Source: Cacajao melanocephalus
Lineage: Eukaryota > Chordata > Mammalia > Primates > Pitheciidae
Length of the DNA: 64,000 nt
Direction of reading: 5' to 3'
Assembly: GCA_963573385.1 (NCBI GenBank)
Contig: CAUYLG010041500.1
Span: forward strand, 1-64,000
A program made the translations under genes and the position numbers. This document shows positions 34,736-52,614 of this stretch, one piece after another; position 1 is the first letter of the stretch; each line of letters opens with the position of its first letter. The notes under the pieces were generated by a model. It was not told the origin of the DNA and ran no database searches. It saw nothing but the letters and a program-made list of their open reading frames with translations.

Positions 34736-36755
34736 CTAAAGGAAATAAAAATCCCTAAGAATAAATAACATCATCCATGCTTAACTGTTTCAAACAGTTC
34801 CTACCTAGATGTTTGTGTTCTTTATACCTGGGCACAGTTATTGGTTCTCTTTCTTCTATAAATTTTGCCAAATTTTCTCTAGAGCTTCTCACCTGTCATT
34901 CCTAGTGTTCTCTGTGTTGATATAAAGAAGATGAATGAAAAATGGAAACACTGTTTGCATTGCTGTCTATGCTAATCTCTCTCTGTTGACTCTCCATTCT
35001 AAACATGTCTCCTGTAACTGCTTATGAGTTACAAGCCCCTTCTAGCAAATAGCTCTTCCATTTTAAGGGATCAGAACTAGTTTTTTAAAATCTTGTAATC
35101 ACTTATAAACTACTAAATACTATGTAATGTTTTATAATCAAGCTGTAGTTCCCCCCCACCGCCAAAAGAATGCACAGTTTATAACATGGTAAGAAAATCA
35201 TTAGCATTCACTACAGATAGTTCCCTCGGCTTTTACTTTTTAACCTCACCCCGATTCCCATTGCCTTTATAAATTAGTAAATGGAGCTTATCAAAGATTA
35301 ATGCCTTGCTTTCTCCTTTTGGCAACTAACTCTCTCTTCTCAAAATCACTCTCTTTGAAGTCAGCCGAAATTCTGTACATGGTCCGGATACACAACAGAA
35401 ATTCCAGTCCCAGTGTGTGGCGGAAGCTAACCATGCTGCATCCGACAGCCCGAGCTCTCCCATCAGGCCTGCCCTGCTTATTCTGTAGGAGAACAGTGGC
35501 ACTGACTACTTCTCTTCTCCTTAAAAAGTCTTACCTATAAAAGATACCAAAGATGCATTTAGAAGGAAAACAGGAATATGGTTCTATGCTACCACATACT
35601 ACTTCATTGAAAGAAAAAAAAAAGATTTAGTTAGAAGATGATCAGATCCTAGCTCTTAATTACTATAGGGAGTAAGCAGAGTTGATGACCACTTTATGAC
35701 CCATTTTATACTGGTTATTTTTCACCGGATAAGGTGGCCTCACATTCAGCATAGACTTACATGGCAGACAAATCCAACTGGTCAATTACAAAGAAGTCAT
35801 CCAAGTGGTCAGTTACAAATAAGTCATCAACCTTTGGAGATCACCAACATTTTTTTTTTTTAACTGTCCAGCATCCACTGCTACCATGAGAGCACCCTCG
35901 TTTTCTTTTGTGTATTCCTGCAGAGACAATGAATTAATTTGTCCTCTTCCTTCAGATGCTATAAGCACCCTTGAAGTGCCTACCACCAGATCAATTCCTC
36001 CGTCATTACCACAGTATGGCCACAGGATGGGCAGGTTTCTTTAGCTCAACCAATTAATCTCTTCTGAGGCCCTGAACTTTAAACTGAATGAAGTAAAGGC
36101 AGAACAAGTGGATGAAATCCTTTTATTCCAGGTATGGCAACCAAAAGAGGCTGGTGTAGTTTTTCCTACAAATAAATTTTGGAGATTTCCTGTTCCTGTT
36201 ACTCTATGGTGAGCATCCTTTGTGTAAATGGTCAGTATTTAGCTCTTACAACCACTGAGACCTGATGCATACAAAGATTATTGATCACTGCTCTACACTC
36301 AGCACCTCCTACGTGCCCTGTCACCCAGTAGCACTCATTTTTTATAAAATGAATGATATTATAATAGTAACACTTTGGTTATTTTGCAATATTAGGAAAT
36401 GAAATACTCACATAATTTACTTCTAACTGAAACCATTTCCAGAGGTCTTGATGAAAATGCCCCTTCTACTTGTTCAAGTTTGGTATTTAAAAAGTTTACA
36501 TGTATGTCTAATTTTATTTATTTTCTTATGCAGTAATTAAAATTCTTGGGAGACTGAGTGTAGTCTATTGAACACTGAATCATGAGTTTAAATCTAAGGC
36601 CCTACTCTTCCTTTAAAACAGAATATCCATGACTTAACATTTCTGAAGTTTTTTAGTTTTATTTAATGTCATTATGCTATACTAGTAGATTCAGAGAGTT
36701 AATTACTTGCTCAATGTAGTTTCCTACAAGAATAAAGTATATGTTGCCATTTATT
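34736..36755. other. Unassigned sequence
   Basis: No gene or named repeat is recognised except the 27-bp tandem duplication near 35.8 kb. A 79-codon open frame at 35301-35540 has no recognisable domain or splice context. Confidence 0.5.
35774..35827 (+). repeat. 27-bp tandem duplication
   Basis: Two adjacent 27-base units (35774-35800 and 35801-35827) begin 'ccaactggtcaattac' and 'ccaagtggtcagttac' and both end 'aagtcat'. They differ at three positions. Confidence 0.85.
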
Positions 36756-36759
36756 CATC

Positions 36760-39330
36760 TGTTTTTGTTTCTTAAGAGTGCTTTAGAATTTTCCTCAGAG
36801 ATTTTGGAAAATTGTTCTTTTAAAAAACTATTGTAAATAGAGGCTTCTTTGTCATTACATCTTTTTAGCTGATTTTTGATTGTATTTTTTAAGAATATTG
36901 ATTTATATACCATGCTACTTCACTAACATCTTTTTCTTTGCAACATATTTTTTGATCCTTTGAGTATTCTACACGTATAACTATACCTTCCAATAAAAAT
37001 ACTTTTATTTATTTATTTCTATTTAACAGTTACATTCCCTCTAATTGTTTCCATCTGGCTTAACTGCACTGGTGAATATGTTCAACTCAATGTTTAGTAG
37101 TTGGAAACAGTGGGCATCCCTGGTATTTTCCTCATTTTGATGGAAAAGTCACTGATGTTTCTGAATTAAGTTGTTAGCTTTGGAGCTGAGGCTTATGTAT
37201 TTTGACATAGCAAAGAAATATCCAGCAATCTTATTTAAGTGTTTTTACATAAGTGGATACTTAATTTTGTCAAATGGCTTTTCTTTCCCTATTTCAACAA
37301 TGATAATTGTCTACTTACGCTATCACTACCAATTTTTCCAGAAAATTACTTATTTAATCTAGATTTTCAAATTAATTTGTATACACTGAACATTATAATC
37401 TCTTAAGACTTTTAAAATTTCCTCTCTACTGATAGTCATTTTTCTTTCCCTTTCATTTTTGATTTTGTGTATTTGTGAATTTTCTCTTTGCTTCTTGATT
37501 AGATTTGTTAGTGGTTTGTTAGTTTTATTAATTACTTTGTCAAAAGTATCTTTTGTGTTTCTTTCTTGGTTCTTCTGTTTTACTGTTTTCTAATTCATTT
37601 TCTTTCCTCTTGGTTTTCTGTTTCTTTTGGTTTGCTTTATTGTTATGTCTTCATTATTATAATTTATTTTTAAGTTCTGCCATTTTGTATTGAATTTCCC
37701 TTTTGAAGTGAATTATTTAGTTATGTGCTTTGAAATTTCTAAGTGGAAAGATCTTTTTGTTTTCTGATATTGTCATTAATTTCTAGCCTTACTGCATTGT
37801 GATCAGAGAAGGTTGTCTGTGCTAATTCTTTTCCTGGAATGTTAGATTGGTCACTCCGGAAATTAAGATGTGGCCAATTTTGGTAAATGTTTCACGTGCA
37901 CTTAAATACGAGGTGTGCATCTACTATTGGCCTTAGACTTTGATTATCACATCTACTTTATTGACTTAGTTGTGTAGGTTTTCTATGCTGTCAATATTTC
38001 GTCTCCATTATCTGTCTTATATTCAGAGATATGTGCTAACGTTTTCTATTGTGAGTTTGCATTCTTTTTAGTCTCTGCTTTATTAAAGTAGCTGTGTTAT
38101 TACATACACATATATTAGTCATTGAAATTCCTCCATTGTGAATTATAGCCTTTAGTATTATGAAATACTATTCTTCACATCTTTATTTATTGCTCTTTGG
38201 TTTGCATTCCACCATGTTCAATAATATTGTGACCACTGCTTTTTAAAAATTTATTTATACCCTGTCTATCCTTTTATGTTTAATCTTGCTTAACTCTTTC
38301 TTTTTGGTGTGTCTTTTGAAAAATACCACAGTGTTAGATTTCACTTTGTTAGTCAATCTTAGAATCTTTTATTCTAATAAGTGAATTAAGTCCATTAGCA
38401 TTTATTGATAATGTTGGTAGGTTTGTACATGCATACAAATATATGTGACTTTATATATTATTTTACTATGTCATCTATTTCATTTTATTTTCCTAAAAAT
38501 CTCTTTCTCTCTCTTTTTCTATGTGTGTGTGTTGAGGGAGTATTTGATAGTTTTTCTTTTCTCCCTAATGTTTACCTTTATGCTAAAACCTTTATATATT
38601 ACCTTTTTGTCATTTTCACTTATCCCTTACTTATTAGCAATAACGAAATAATTTGCCAGTAACATTTTTGTTTTCTCTCTTCCAGCATCTAATTTGAAAT
38701 GATACTTTTTTATTCCCAGGTAATACATATACTACTAAGTATATGTTATTACTAAGCATAACCTGCTTTTTATACACTCTTCATATCTGTCTGATCACCT
38801 CCATTTTTCATAGTTGTTCTATGAATTGTCAGAGAATACAGCCATATTTCTATAACCATCATTTTGTATTAGTTCTACAGGTAAATGTATATTTAGTCTT
38901 TACCACCTATTCTCATGCTGATGACTTTTCAATTATTCTGGTTATCTAAAGCTCATTTTTAGTAGGCAACTCAGGAAAGGCATATTTAAATAATATTTCT
39001 TAAGTTATTGCATGCTTAAATCAGCTTGCAGCCTTTCTAGTTAAAAGTCAATTTTATTGGATAAAAACATCTTAGTTCAATTTTTTCTTTCTCTTAAATT
39101 TGTAAACATGTTACTTCATTTTCTGGGGTGAAGTGTTGTCATCAGAATCTTTTGGCGATTTTATCTTTTTCCCCTATGAGTAACTTGACCCACTTCTTAT
39201 TCTATCACTATTTTGAAATTTGCTCAAATATACAATATTGCTATTATCCATACATTCAAATTAATGAGTTTCATGGAGTATGTGTTGAAAAGACTGAAAG
39301 CTTAATATCTAAATGTACTTACTGACACCA
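36760..39330 (-). mobile_element. Old L1 (L1M/HAL1-class), ORF2 region
   Basis: The plus strand is T-rich and reads as reversed old L1 ORF2. Marks include 'gtgggcatccctggtattttcc', 'attaattactttgtcaaaag', 'ctagccttactgcattgtgatc', 'aagatgtggccaattttggt', 'tttcacgtgcacttaaatac' and 'gtcattgaaattcctcc'. The high divergence and the T-rich spacer after 38.4 kb indicate an old mammalian L1 family. The T-rich open frames of 63-85 codons on the plus strand are by-products. Confidence 0.8.
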
Positions 39331-40570
39331 GTTACAAAGTCTCTGATCCAGTTATTTCAGCTGCTTTTATAAAATGATCAGAACCATGCAGTGACCTGAT
39401 TCATTCTGTGATCTGCTGCATGTCTAGGGGTAGTGGGAGTAGCAGTATAAATACTGGGTCAAACAAGATATGTTTTAGCTATGGCCAGAGTTGGATATAA
39501 AAGTAATTCTAACTTATTCCATCTCACCTTTAAAAACACAGCAAAAAACTTTTTATAATGAAGCAATATAAATCTATCTTTTCACATTTAAAATTAAGTA
39601 AGGTGGATATAATAATGCATTCTGCATCCCCCAATGTTAACCTGGTGTTCAACACAAAGAGGTTTTTTTTGATGCTGTTATTTTATATGAGATTTTATGG
39701 TGCCTTCTACCATAGAAATGAAAAAGAAGAATGTTAATAGCAAGCAAGTCACTATTTTTGTGTGCTAGATGTATACTTTATTAAATGACATCCTCCACTG
39801 ATGTGTTTGCCATTGATGGAGCTGAGTTTCATTAGACTTTCAGTTTCAATACTAGCATTTTTTATAACCTAATGTGTGAATGGAAACCAGTAAAAAAGCA
39901 GCAATTGAGAACCATGCACAAGTGATGGTACAAAACCTGTTCTTACTTTCAAATATAAAAGACTACAGTTGCTCATTTAAAATGTTATGATCCAATCATA
40001 TCCATAAGTTGAAATTTGATTGCACACATACAATAATTTAAATTTCCAAAGCCAAATCAGTTCTCTACAAAGTTAATATATGTATAAAGTATACCACCAT
40101 GTCATCACTTTCATTCCATTTAATTTTTATTTATCAGAAAAAAAAAAGCTATTTACTTTCCAATGAAGTTCTATGTTAGCTGGTTAGAATTGTAAGAAAT
40201 CACTTTTACTTCTTTCCATATTCAGCACTCTTGATAAGAAAAAAATAATTACAGATGACTTTGGACAAGATTTTATTTAGTTGATAGATATCATTAAGTG
40301 GATACAAACAGAGATGCCTCTTTAAACTGGTAAAATAAAAGGGGGCCACTAACAATAACTTGTAGATTTCTGTGGTTTTCAATGAAGATCAAGACAATAT
40401 AACTACTTAAAATATTTCTTATATTACTAAGCCGGAGAAATTTTAGATATTACTATATTGCTAGTCAAATAAAAAAGTGTCTTTACTTTAAGGCTGGACA
40501 TCTTATTTCCATTTATGCATATTTCTAGACAAAGACATATAAAATATTAGTAATACTGAATTTACTTAAA
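39331..40570. other. Unassigned sequence
   Basis: AT-rich unique DNA. I see no gene, exon or named repeat. Confidence 0.5.
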
Positions 40571-40574
40571 CTGT

Positions 40575-40775
40575 CTATGTTTGAGCCATTAGGCTGAGCA
40601 CTTTACATGTTTTAACTCATATAATTATAACAACAGTTTCTTGCATCTGGTAGGCACCATCACTGTTGCTATTTTGTAGACAAAGAAACTGAGACAGAAA
40701 AGTAAATTAACTTGACCAGCGTCAACCAGTCTGTGGATGAGCCGGAATTGTATTTGAACTGGGCATTTTAATGGC
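40575..40775 (-). mobile_element. MIR SINE, nearly full length
   Basis: The reversed MIR is clear: 'tgagcactttacatgttttaac', 'ggtaggcaccatcactg', 'ttttgtagacaaagaaactgag', 'taacttgaccagcgtcaacc' and 'tggatgagccggaattgtatttgaac'. Confidence 0.9.
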
Positions 40776-45250
<4,475 letters not shown>

Positions 45251-45254
45251 CGTT

Positions 45255-46120
45255 ATTTTAATTTTTTATTTGTAATTATTATGAATACATACTAGTTATA
45301 CATATTTATGGGTTACGTGTGATATTTAGACATAAGCATACATTGTGTAATGATCAATTCGGGGTAATTAGGTACTCATCACTTCAAGCACTTTTTACTT
45401 GTGTTAGGAACTTTTCAATTCTATTCATTATTTTGAAATGTACAATAAATTACTGTTAACTATAGTCTACTGAACACGAGATCTTATTCCTTCTATCTTA
45501 CTGTATTTTTATACTCATTAACCATCCCTTCGTATCCCCCACATCCCACTAACCTTTTGGTAACCATCATTCTACTATCTCCATGAGTTCAATATTTTCT
45601 TAGCTCTCATATATTAGTGAGAACATGCGATATTTGTTTTTCTGTACCTGACTTATTTCACTTAACATAATGTCCTCCAGTTCCATTCATGTGGTTGCAA
45701 ATGACAGAATTTCATTCTTTTTTATGGCTGAGTAATATTCCTTTTTGTATACTACCACATCTTCTTCATCCACTGATGAACAGTTGGGTTGATTCTATAT
45801 CTTAACTTCTGTGAATAGTGCTGCAATAATCATGGGAGTACAGATATCCCTATGACATACTGATTTCCTTTGTTTTGGATATGTACCCAACAGTAGGACT
45901 GCTGGATTATATGGTAGTTCTATTTTTAGTTTTTGAGAGACCTCCATACTGTTCTCCATGGTAGCTGTACTAATTTACATTTCCACCAACAGTGTATAAG
46001 AGTTCTCCTTTCTCTACATCCTTGCCAGCATTCATTATTGTCTGTCTTTTGTATAGAAGCCATTTTGACTAGAGTGAGATATCTCATTGTAGTTTTAATT
46101 TGCATTTCTCTGATGATTAG
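45255..46120 (-). mobile_element. Antisense L1 LINE, ORF2 end and 3' UTR
   Basis: On the plus strand the reversed L1 3' UTR comes first ('tttatgggttacgtgtgat', 'gtaattaggtactcatcac', 'actgttaactatagtctac'). Then comes the ORF2 end ('agtgagaacatgcgatattt', 'taatgtcctccagttccattc', 'atgtacccaacagtaggactg', 'tttacatttccaccaacag', 'atttgcatttctctgatg'). It is primate-type, 5' truncated and interrupted by stops. Confidence 0.9.
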
Positions 46121-48730
46121 TGTATGACATATATTTGGGTTATGTTTCCTCTAAGTGTTTCCCAAACTTAACTATACTGAAGTGTGTATGCAATATTTAT
46201 TCCCATTCATTCTGCCTTATGATTGTTTTCTGTAGCTAATCTAATTAGTCTAACATCTCCCAACTCAGGAACCCTTAGTGTCCTGGAGATTTACCATTCA
46301 TTCTTCCAAACAATGTGTAAAACTATATTAAGAGAGAGAGAGAGTCTACACTAATCTAGTAAACTATCCAGAAATACCTATTCATCTCTTACCCTTTGTT
46401 TCCTATTTCTTAGTTCTCCAATACGATAACATCTTTTTTGTATTGAACCTACCTTTCTGGAACTATCATTAGATTACTAGTTTCTCTTTATCCACATGCA
46501 TGTTTGCTCTTTAAAACTTGGCTTTCTTTAGGTGTGTTTCTCTAATCCTTTATTTGTAAATATCTGTGGCTTACACAGTATTAAACGAGACTCTCTACCA
46601 CTTATCAAGGTTATTTCCATATTTTCAGCAACCATCTCTTAGTGATATTAGTCCAAATACTGAGCGTTATGCAGTGAGACAGCTTGAGGATTTGAGAAGG
46701 CATCTTTCTGTTATTTATCTCTCAATATAACTACTCCTTTTAAATGCATGGCTACATTGAGATGTGTGACCATAAGAACCAGCCAATGCCAACAGACCAT
46801 CTGTGCTTTCCATGTCTTATGTGAATGCATATGGAGGATGTGGGGTGTGAGAAAGTGATGCTCACTACTGATTACATTATAATATAGTGGTAAAGTACAT
46901 ATTAGCATCCAAGCATATCTTTCATTCAATCTTAATATGTTTTCAAGTACACGAACATACCACTCTAATGTCATTCAAATAAAAATAAGTCACTTTCAGA
47001 GTAACTCAGCCTAATGATACGAAATATGGTAACCCTTCCTTGCATCCTTCTTAATGTTGACCAGGAACTAGAAAACAGAGGCATAGTCTAAGTAATGTGA
47101 TTTTCTTATTTTCCATTTCCTATCTGGGGGATTAAACAGCTCTGACACTTGACTAACCATCTGAGACAAACGCTTTCCCTTGAGATAGAGACGGCTATCA
47201 GCTGGGAATTTGAGACTGCCTGCCAACCATTCTTCCCACACTGATGGTGATGTCTTAGGTTCAGTCTGTGGAAAGGTTGCTGCTCTTAGGAATTCCAGTG
47301 CTAGTGCCATTTGACAGTCTTTTTCTCCCATTGGTTCAAGAGGGGACTGTTTTTTTGGTGCTTTTCCTTGGTTTAAATTGCCCTGTGATGTGAATCCTTA
47401 TCTTAAGTTCACATATAAATCATGTTTATCTCAAGTCTATAATGCTAGCATGATGCTCTTTTAATTGAAGGGTCTCTTGTTTTCCTGGCCTCCTCCTAAA
47501 TTTTCAAATACAAGCTGGGAAGTTTACTGCAAATTCCTCTTAGAGTTTTCCCTTTACTGACTGTTCTTCAATTCATCAATATGTGGATATCTATTTGTTT
47601 TCTTCTTTGGAATGGATTCCTGCTTTTGACTTAGTATTTCCCTGAACTTGAATACAGTAAGTAAAATTGAATACAGTAAGTAAAATTAATACATTTCTGT
47701 ATTTACCATAGGATTTGGTTTTTAAGAGAAAAGTCAAATGACTTTGTAAAACCTAAATTACATGAAGAGTGGAGTTAATTTCTATTCATTCTTAAAAATC
47801 ATTCCTCACCATACTTCTTTTAGTAATGAAAAGATCTTTTCAGATGTTTCTCGATCTCTTTTCATTCATTATCTCTCTGGTATCAAAAACTGGAATTAAG
47901 CTTGCTAATTTTGTAGATACAATTTACTGGATACAATTAACTTCTTGTATCTAGAAATTCTCTTCTTTACCAAATTGTAGATAAAAATAAGAAGTAAGTT
48001 CTCTTAGTTATTTCTACTCTAGATTTACTCAGTACTATTCAGAGACCAAAGTCATGGAAATTATTGAATTTTTCTTTAAGTGCCTGCTCATCTACTCACC
48101 AGCTCTCTCCTGGAAACACTGCTTCCCATGAAAATGGTATTCCAAAGAAGCACATAAGAAATCTAGGCAAACCTCCGAATGGGAACTCTTAGAATTACCC
48201 TGGTTGGGAGTGAGCAAACGCAGCAGGAGGAAGGAAAGCAGTTGCACCATTCCCTGTTATTCTTCTTTTCTACTTCCCAACCTCCACATTTTCTCTTTGT
48301 AATGCTCTCTCCTTCCTATATCCTTATAATCTCTTTCAGATCCCAAGTGTTTAGATAATTTGAGTTAGCTTTCATGCCTGGCTTGACTAAGACAAAATGA
48401 CTTCATGGACCCCATCCCTATATATAAAAGGAACAGAAGGAGTTGGGACTATACTGATTCTTCCTTTAGGAGTTTTGGATTGAGGAGAGTATGACCCCAC
48501 AGGAACACCCCACTGCTCCATAACCATGTCCATTTGTTCAACAAACAATCATTAAGAACCTCGTTATTGCTGGGAAACTGAAACCAGGAAGAAATACTTT
48601 ATCTTTTAGGAAAATGCCAACCTTCCTTAATTCATAAAGGGCCTCAGAAGTCCTTAGTAGTTCCAACACTAGTGTAGTGGTCTTGGATTCTTAGCTGGCA
48701 GAATGCTTGAGTCTCCAAGCTGGAAGGTAT
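46121..48730. other. Unassigned sequence
   Basis: No gene or named repeat was recognised. An (AG)n run lies near 46331-46344 and a 19-bp tandem duplication at 47648-47685. Minus-strand open frames of 87 codons at 46.7 and 47.1 kb have no recognisable domain. Confidence 0.5.
47648..47685 (+). repeat. Perfect 19-bp tandem duplication
   Basis: The unit TTGAATACAGTAAGTAAAA occurs twice head to tail without mismatch (47648-47666 and 47667-47685). Perfect identity suggests a recent event. Confidence 0.9.
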
Positions 48731-48734
48731 CAAA

Positions 48735-48870
48735 GAGGCTGTGTACTTCAGCTACCTCATTTTATAAAGGAAAGAACCTGAATTTAAGAACGTGAAATGG
48801 CATGCCCAAGGTGACATTATTAGGAGCAGAGGTAACATTGAAAGCCTGATCTTCTGCTTTAAGGATGCTT
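48735..48870 (-). mobile_element. MIR SINE fragment
   Basis: The text 'acctcattttataaaggaaag', then 'gtgaaatggcatgcccaaggtgac' and 'aggagcagaggtaacattgaaagcc' is a diverged reversed MIR core. The 103-codon open frame starting at 48792 begins inside it and is not a gene. Confidence 0.7.
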
Positions 48871-51115
48871 TTTGTTTTTATTTGCTTTTTTCCAACATAT
48901 TCCCTCTGCAAACTCTTAAGCCCATCTCTTTAATGAAATTGCTTTATACTCTTTTTAAAATAAATGCATATATTTGGAGACTAAACAGTGTGGAATATCA
49001 TTTTCCATCTAAAACTAAGTCAGATGGGGTCTCTTTCTTATGCAGACTTCCTGTTGGCATTAATAAGAGGTTTTGGAGATGTTTCAGTAACTTTGAGCTT
49101 TAAACCCTAGCTAGACCTTGAGATTTTCCCCTTAAACTGCAAGAGAAATTAATCATCGATTTAAAAAAATTTTTTTTGTTTTACTTCTTAGGAATCCTTG
49201 TTAGCAATTTCAACCAGTCATTTGATAAGTAATCTGGAGTACCTACCTTGTATCTTGCATTAGGCTAGAAGTGCAGTATCTGCTTGCTTGTCAGCCTTGC
49301 TGAGGCAGCCCATTGCTCAAAATCCTGAATAACAGAACAATATTTGTATTTTAGAGAAATACAGCAATGTTTAAAAAGATTCAGTAAGCAATTGATACCT
49401 CTTTCTCATTTATCTTCTCCAAACTTGTTTGGATGGTCTAGCCATACTTCTTACTTATGGAAGGTAGCTATAGACAGGTTTTTTCCCCCTTGGCCTAAAT
49501 AGTAAATAATGTAATCCTCTGTGTGCGTATTGAAATTAATAAATTAAATTCTCTACGTCTAGGTAAGAATACAAAAATAATAGTTACTATTTGCAACATT
49601 TTAGAAAATTCATTTTTTATTAGTTGAAAAATAGGTCATCTTTAAAGTGATTCTTTCTAGAAAGTGCCACACACAAAATAATATTCCATGTTAGATTACA
49701 ACTGCAGGAAGATGGCAAAACACGTAAGCCTAATCTTAACTCATCTTGCTAAACCTGTCTGTAAAATAATTACTAGTTATAAAGAAGCATTAGATATCTA
49801 ATTTAATTGGGAGCATTTCTACATGATTTTTCCCTGATTTCCAGTCCACAATGAAGACAAAGTAAGCCTGAAATCTAATGTAGAATGTACCTATTGCTAT
49901 TCAAATATAATCAGGAGGTCCTAGCACTTGATTATCTCAATAGATGCTCTTAAAGTACGGGTAATGTGTACACAGCTCTTTAGCCACATACGTTTTCCTG
50001 ATAAGATATCTGTCCAGAGAGATGCCACTTGTAAACTGAATTTGGGCTCTGTTCAAATGACATCTTCTTTGTTTACAAATTTGGTGTTATCACTTAATGT
50101 CTTTTCATAGATTTAAAATATCTTTCAGTCTTTTGAGATCTGCTATTATTGCATTAATATTTTCTTCTACCTGAATTTTGTATGGTTTCTCTTACTTCCA
50201 TACTTCTAGAATGGTATCTTTTATTTTATAGTGGCTCTTTAAAATTGGAGAGAGATCTGAATTATAAAGCAGGATGATAATCAACTCTTGGCTACCATAT
50301 TGAGCTAGTAGCTTTGAACTGAAGTCTGAGTTCTTTTTTACTGCTTATTCCACAGGTCTGAGCTATCTTTCAGTCTTTCCGGACCTCTGCATCCTGTTCA
50401 TTATTTCTGTGGCCTGATTACTTTGTAGTTAAGATTTTTCTTTGGATTTTACCTGGTACTACAGTGGTTTATTCTATTCAGTTGCCCAATATTTCAAACT
50501 GTTCTTTTTATTCATGATTCTCCTATAAATATCCTCATTACTTCCAAAAAGCCTATACGGATGATGAATGAGATATATTTTGACGTCATTCCTAAGTCAT
50601 TGTATTGAAAACGTTATTGAGAGCTAAAGATTTTATTCACATTGTAAATTATGGGGATTTTTTTTAGTGGGCTCCATCTGTCCACCAGCAGTGTCCTAGC
50701 ATGGAAGATCCAGCCACTGTTTGTGGAAGTGGATGGAGACTTTTTTCCAGTGGCCACTTGCTTGCTGGGGATGGGGAGATGTTTTGGGAGGAGTTGTTTG
50801 CCGCCTAGATCTAACCCCCTTTAACAGCTAATACCATTTTTTTTTTTTGCAAATGATGAGAAAAAGAAGAGGGTAATTTTTAGAGGATAACTGAAACCAA
50901 AATAGAGAACCAAAAACGTGGACGAGTATTAACCACTGATGGCCCTGCTACCACTTTTTAAATTTTAACAACAAATCCTACCATAGAGTCTTCCTCCTAC
51001 TATCTCCTGAATTTCCTCTTACGGTGTTCTTGAATGTGATTTAAAAACTACTGATTTTGTCTTATCTTTGGCTGAACGATTTCTTTACAATCTAGAAGAA
51101 TTACACTAGTAGTTA
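48871..51115. other. Unassigned sequence
   Basis: No gene is recognised. 'agtacctaccttgtatcttgc' near 49240 may be part of another reversed MIR. The block 50,660-50,830 is GC-rich for the window and looks LTR-like in texture, but no family is assigned. Confidence 0.4.
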
Positions 51116-51119
51116 AAGG

Positions 51120-51745
51120 CACCATAGTGAAGCACATCCATATGAAGTTCATAGACTCATCTATCTACCAAAGATACTGCAAAGATATTTAGAACACTGG
51201 CCTTTCAGTCATCAGTATTTTGAGGCATATGATGAGTAAATGGAACAGCCTTACATCTTTCAGTGGCAGACTGTCAAGAAGAGTTTGCCTTTTTGGCCCC
51301 TTCCCCCCAAATGTAGACTATTTCAGAATCCATTATGGAAGAAATAAACAGTTGATTTTAAACTAAAGATGAGTCTAGCAACCATTTGCATTATATTGAT
51401 GTCAACAGTATCTCTCTGCCAAGCTCTGAAATGCACCTTCAAAAACTACTGAAAATATCTGAGAACTTTAGTGATGAGCTACAAATGGACTTTGGTATTG
51501 ATAAATAAAAGTCAATATGTATAGTAAAAGGACAACTTACTGTGATAAATGGGCCCACCATCAGTAAAGATCAAATTATTGACTATCTAAAGCAAGGAAA
51601 AACCTGTCTATAGCTAACTTTTACAGGTGAGAAGAATTAGCTAACAACAGCAATTTCGAAAAAGCTCCAAGAGAAATGTAAAGAGAATTCATTAAAAATA
51701 CATACCAACGTAGGCAGAAGCGTTAACAAAACTAGGCTAATGTGT
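51120..51745 (+). mobile_element. Ancient non-LTR retrotransposon relic, Dong/R4-like reverse transcriptase
   Basis: Translated in pieces, this stretch follows a reverse-transcriptase core unlike L1 or L2. At 51205-51243 it reads SVISILRHMMSKW. After a frameshift, 51359-51403 gives TKDESSNHLHYIDV, where the family has a '(K/D)ESS-I-HL-Y-DD' catalytic block; the second Asp is lost. Then 51464-51505 gives NFSDELQMDFGIDK, the '-FSDDI-M-FG-DKC' block, with a stop (51506-51508) in place of the Cys. Then 51524-51589 gives VKGQLTV...ISKDQIIDYLKQG, the 'KRGKL' and 'I..L..G' block. At least one frameshift and three in-frame stops show it is dead. An L2 starts directly after it. The clade is inferred from remembered motifs; a related RTE- or R2-class origin is possible. 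Confidence 0.55.
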
Positions 51746-51749
51746 ATCT

Positions 51750-52075
51750 TTGGCCATGCCTAGGTTCACACTCTTTCCTTTTGCCTTCGGTGAGCTCCCT
51801 TTGGCTTCCCACATTCCTACTCAAGGAGATCTGATTCAAATTTCACCTTTAGACTACTCCATTGTAGAGGAATTCTCCTCTGCACTATTAAAAACCACGT
51901 CTCTCTTAAGAATGTTGTCTTCAGTGCTCTTACTAGTTACTTTTCATCATTCTTCAACTAGAGTACAAGTTGTATGAGGGCACGTTAAAAGTGCCTTCAT
52001 TTCTTTACTCCTCACAGTCTAGCACAGAGCTCTACTCATAATAAACACTAGATCAATATTTGTTGATTCATCACT
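51750..52075 (+). mobile_element. L2 LINE 3' end
   Basis: After a C/T-rich part ('tcggtgagctccctttggc') the sequence shows 'agtacaagttgtatgagggc', 'ttactcctcacagtctagcac' and 'actagatcaatatttgttg', the L2 3' end. The 75-codon open frame at 51750 lies within it and is not a gene. Confidence 0.8.
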
Positions 52076-52614
52076 TTGGAAGTGATTCATTAGAGAAGCC
52101 TTGGTCACACATTATGTCAGAGTTCAGTGATGAAATATCACAGGAAACACCCAAAAGAACCATTCCAAGGATTAGCCTATCAAGCAAACACACAAAGAAA
52201 AAGTAGAATGGCAGTAATTAACCTCTCCAATGCCTGCTATTCCCAACTGGCAGAATGTAGCTACTTCTTCTCCAGTAAATTTAATTGGATGCTCTAGGAA
52301 CTACCCAGTAAAAATGACAACTCTTGTACTATTTCAAATTTGGAAACTCATCTGTAACCAAGCACAATATCTGAAGAATAACCATCTTTATTTCCCCTCC
52401 CCCACACAAGCCATACCCTCCAAAATCAAAGGTGGAAGCAAAGTAGTCACATGGCACCTACTAGTGTGAGTTTAATGAAGATCATGCAGCTAAAACTACA
52501 CATAACTTTCTGGTCTTTTTGAGAGGTTTGGGATGTCAGTTCATTCTGGGACCACTTTATTGCCACAAAGGATGGTTGCAGACGTGTACTTTGTTTGTCT
52601 AATACCATGTCCTC

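Noticed and set aside
38405..38662. 85-codon hydrophobic plus-strand frame that looks like membrane segments
   Set aside because: The region is T-rich reversed old L1, which always translates to Phe/Leu/Ile-rich peptides on this strand.
48792..49103. 103-codon plus-strand open frame
   Set aside because: It starts inside a MIR relic and has no domain.
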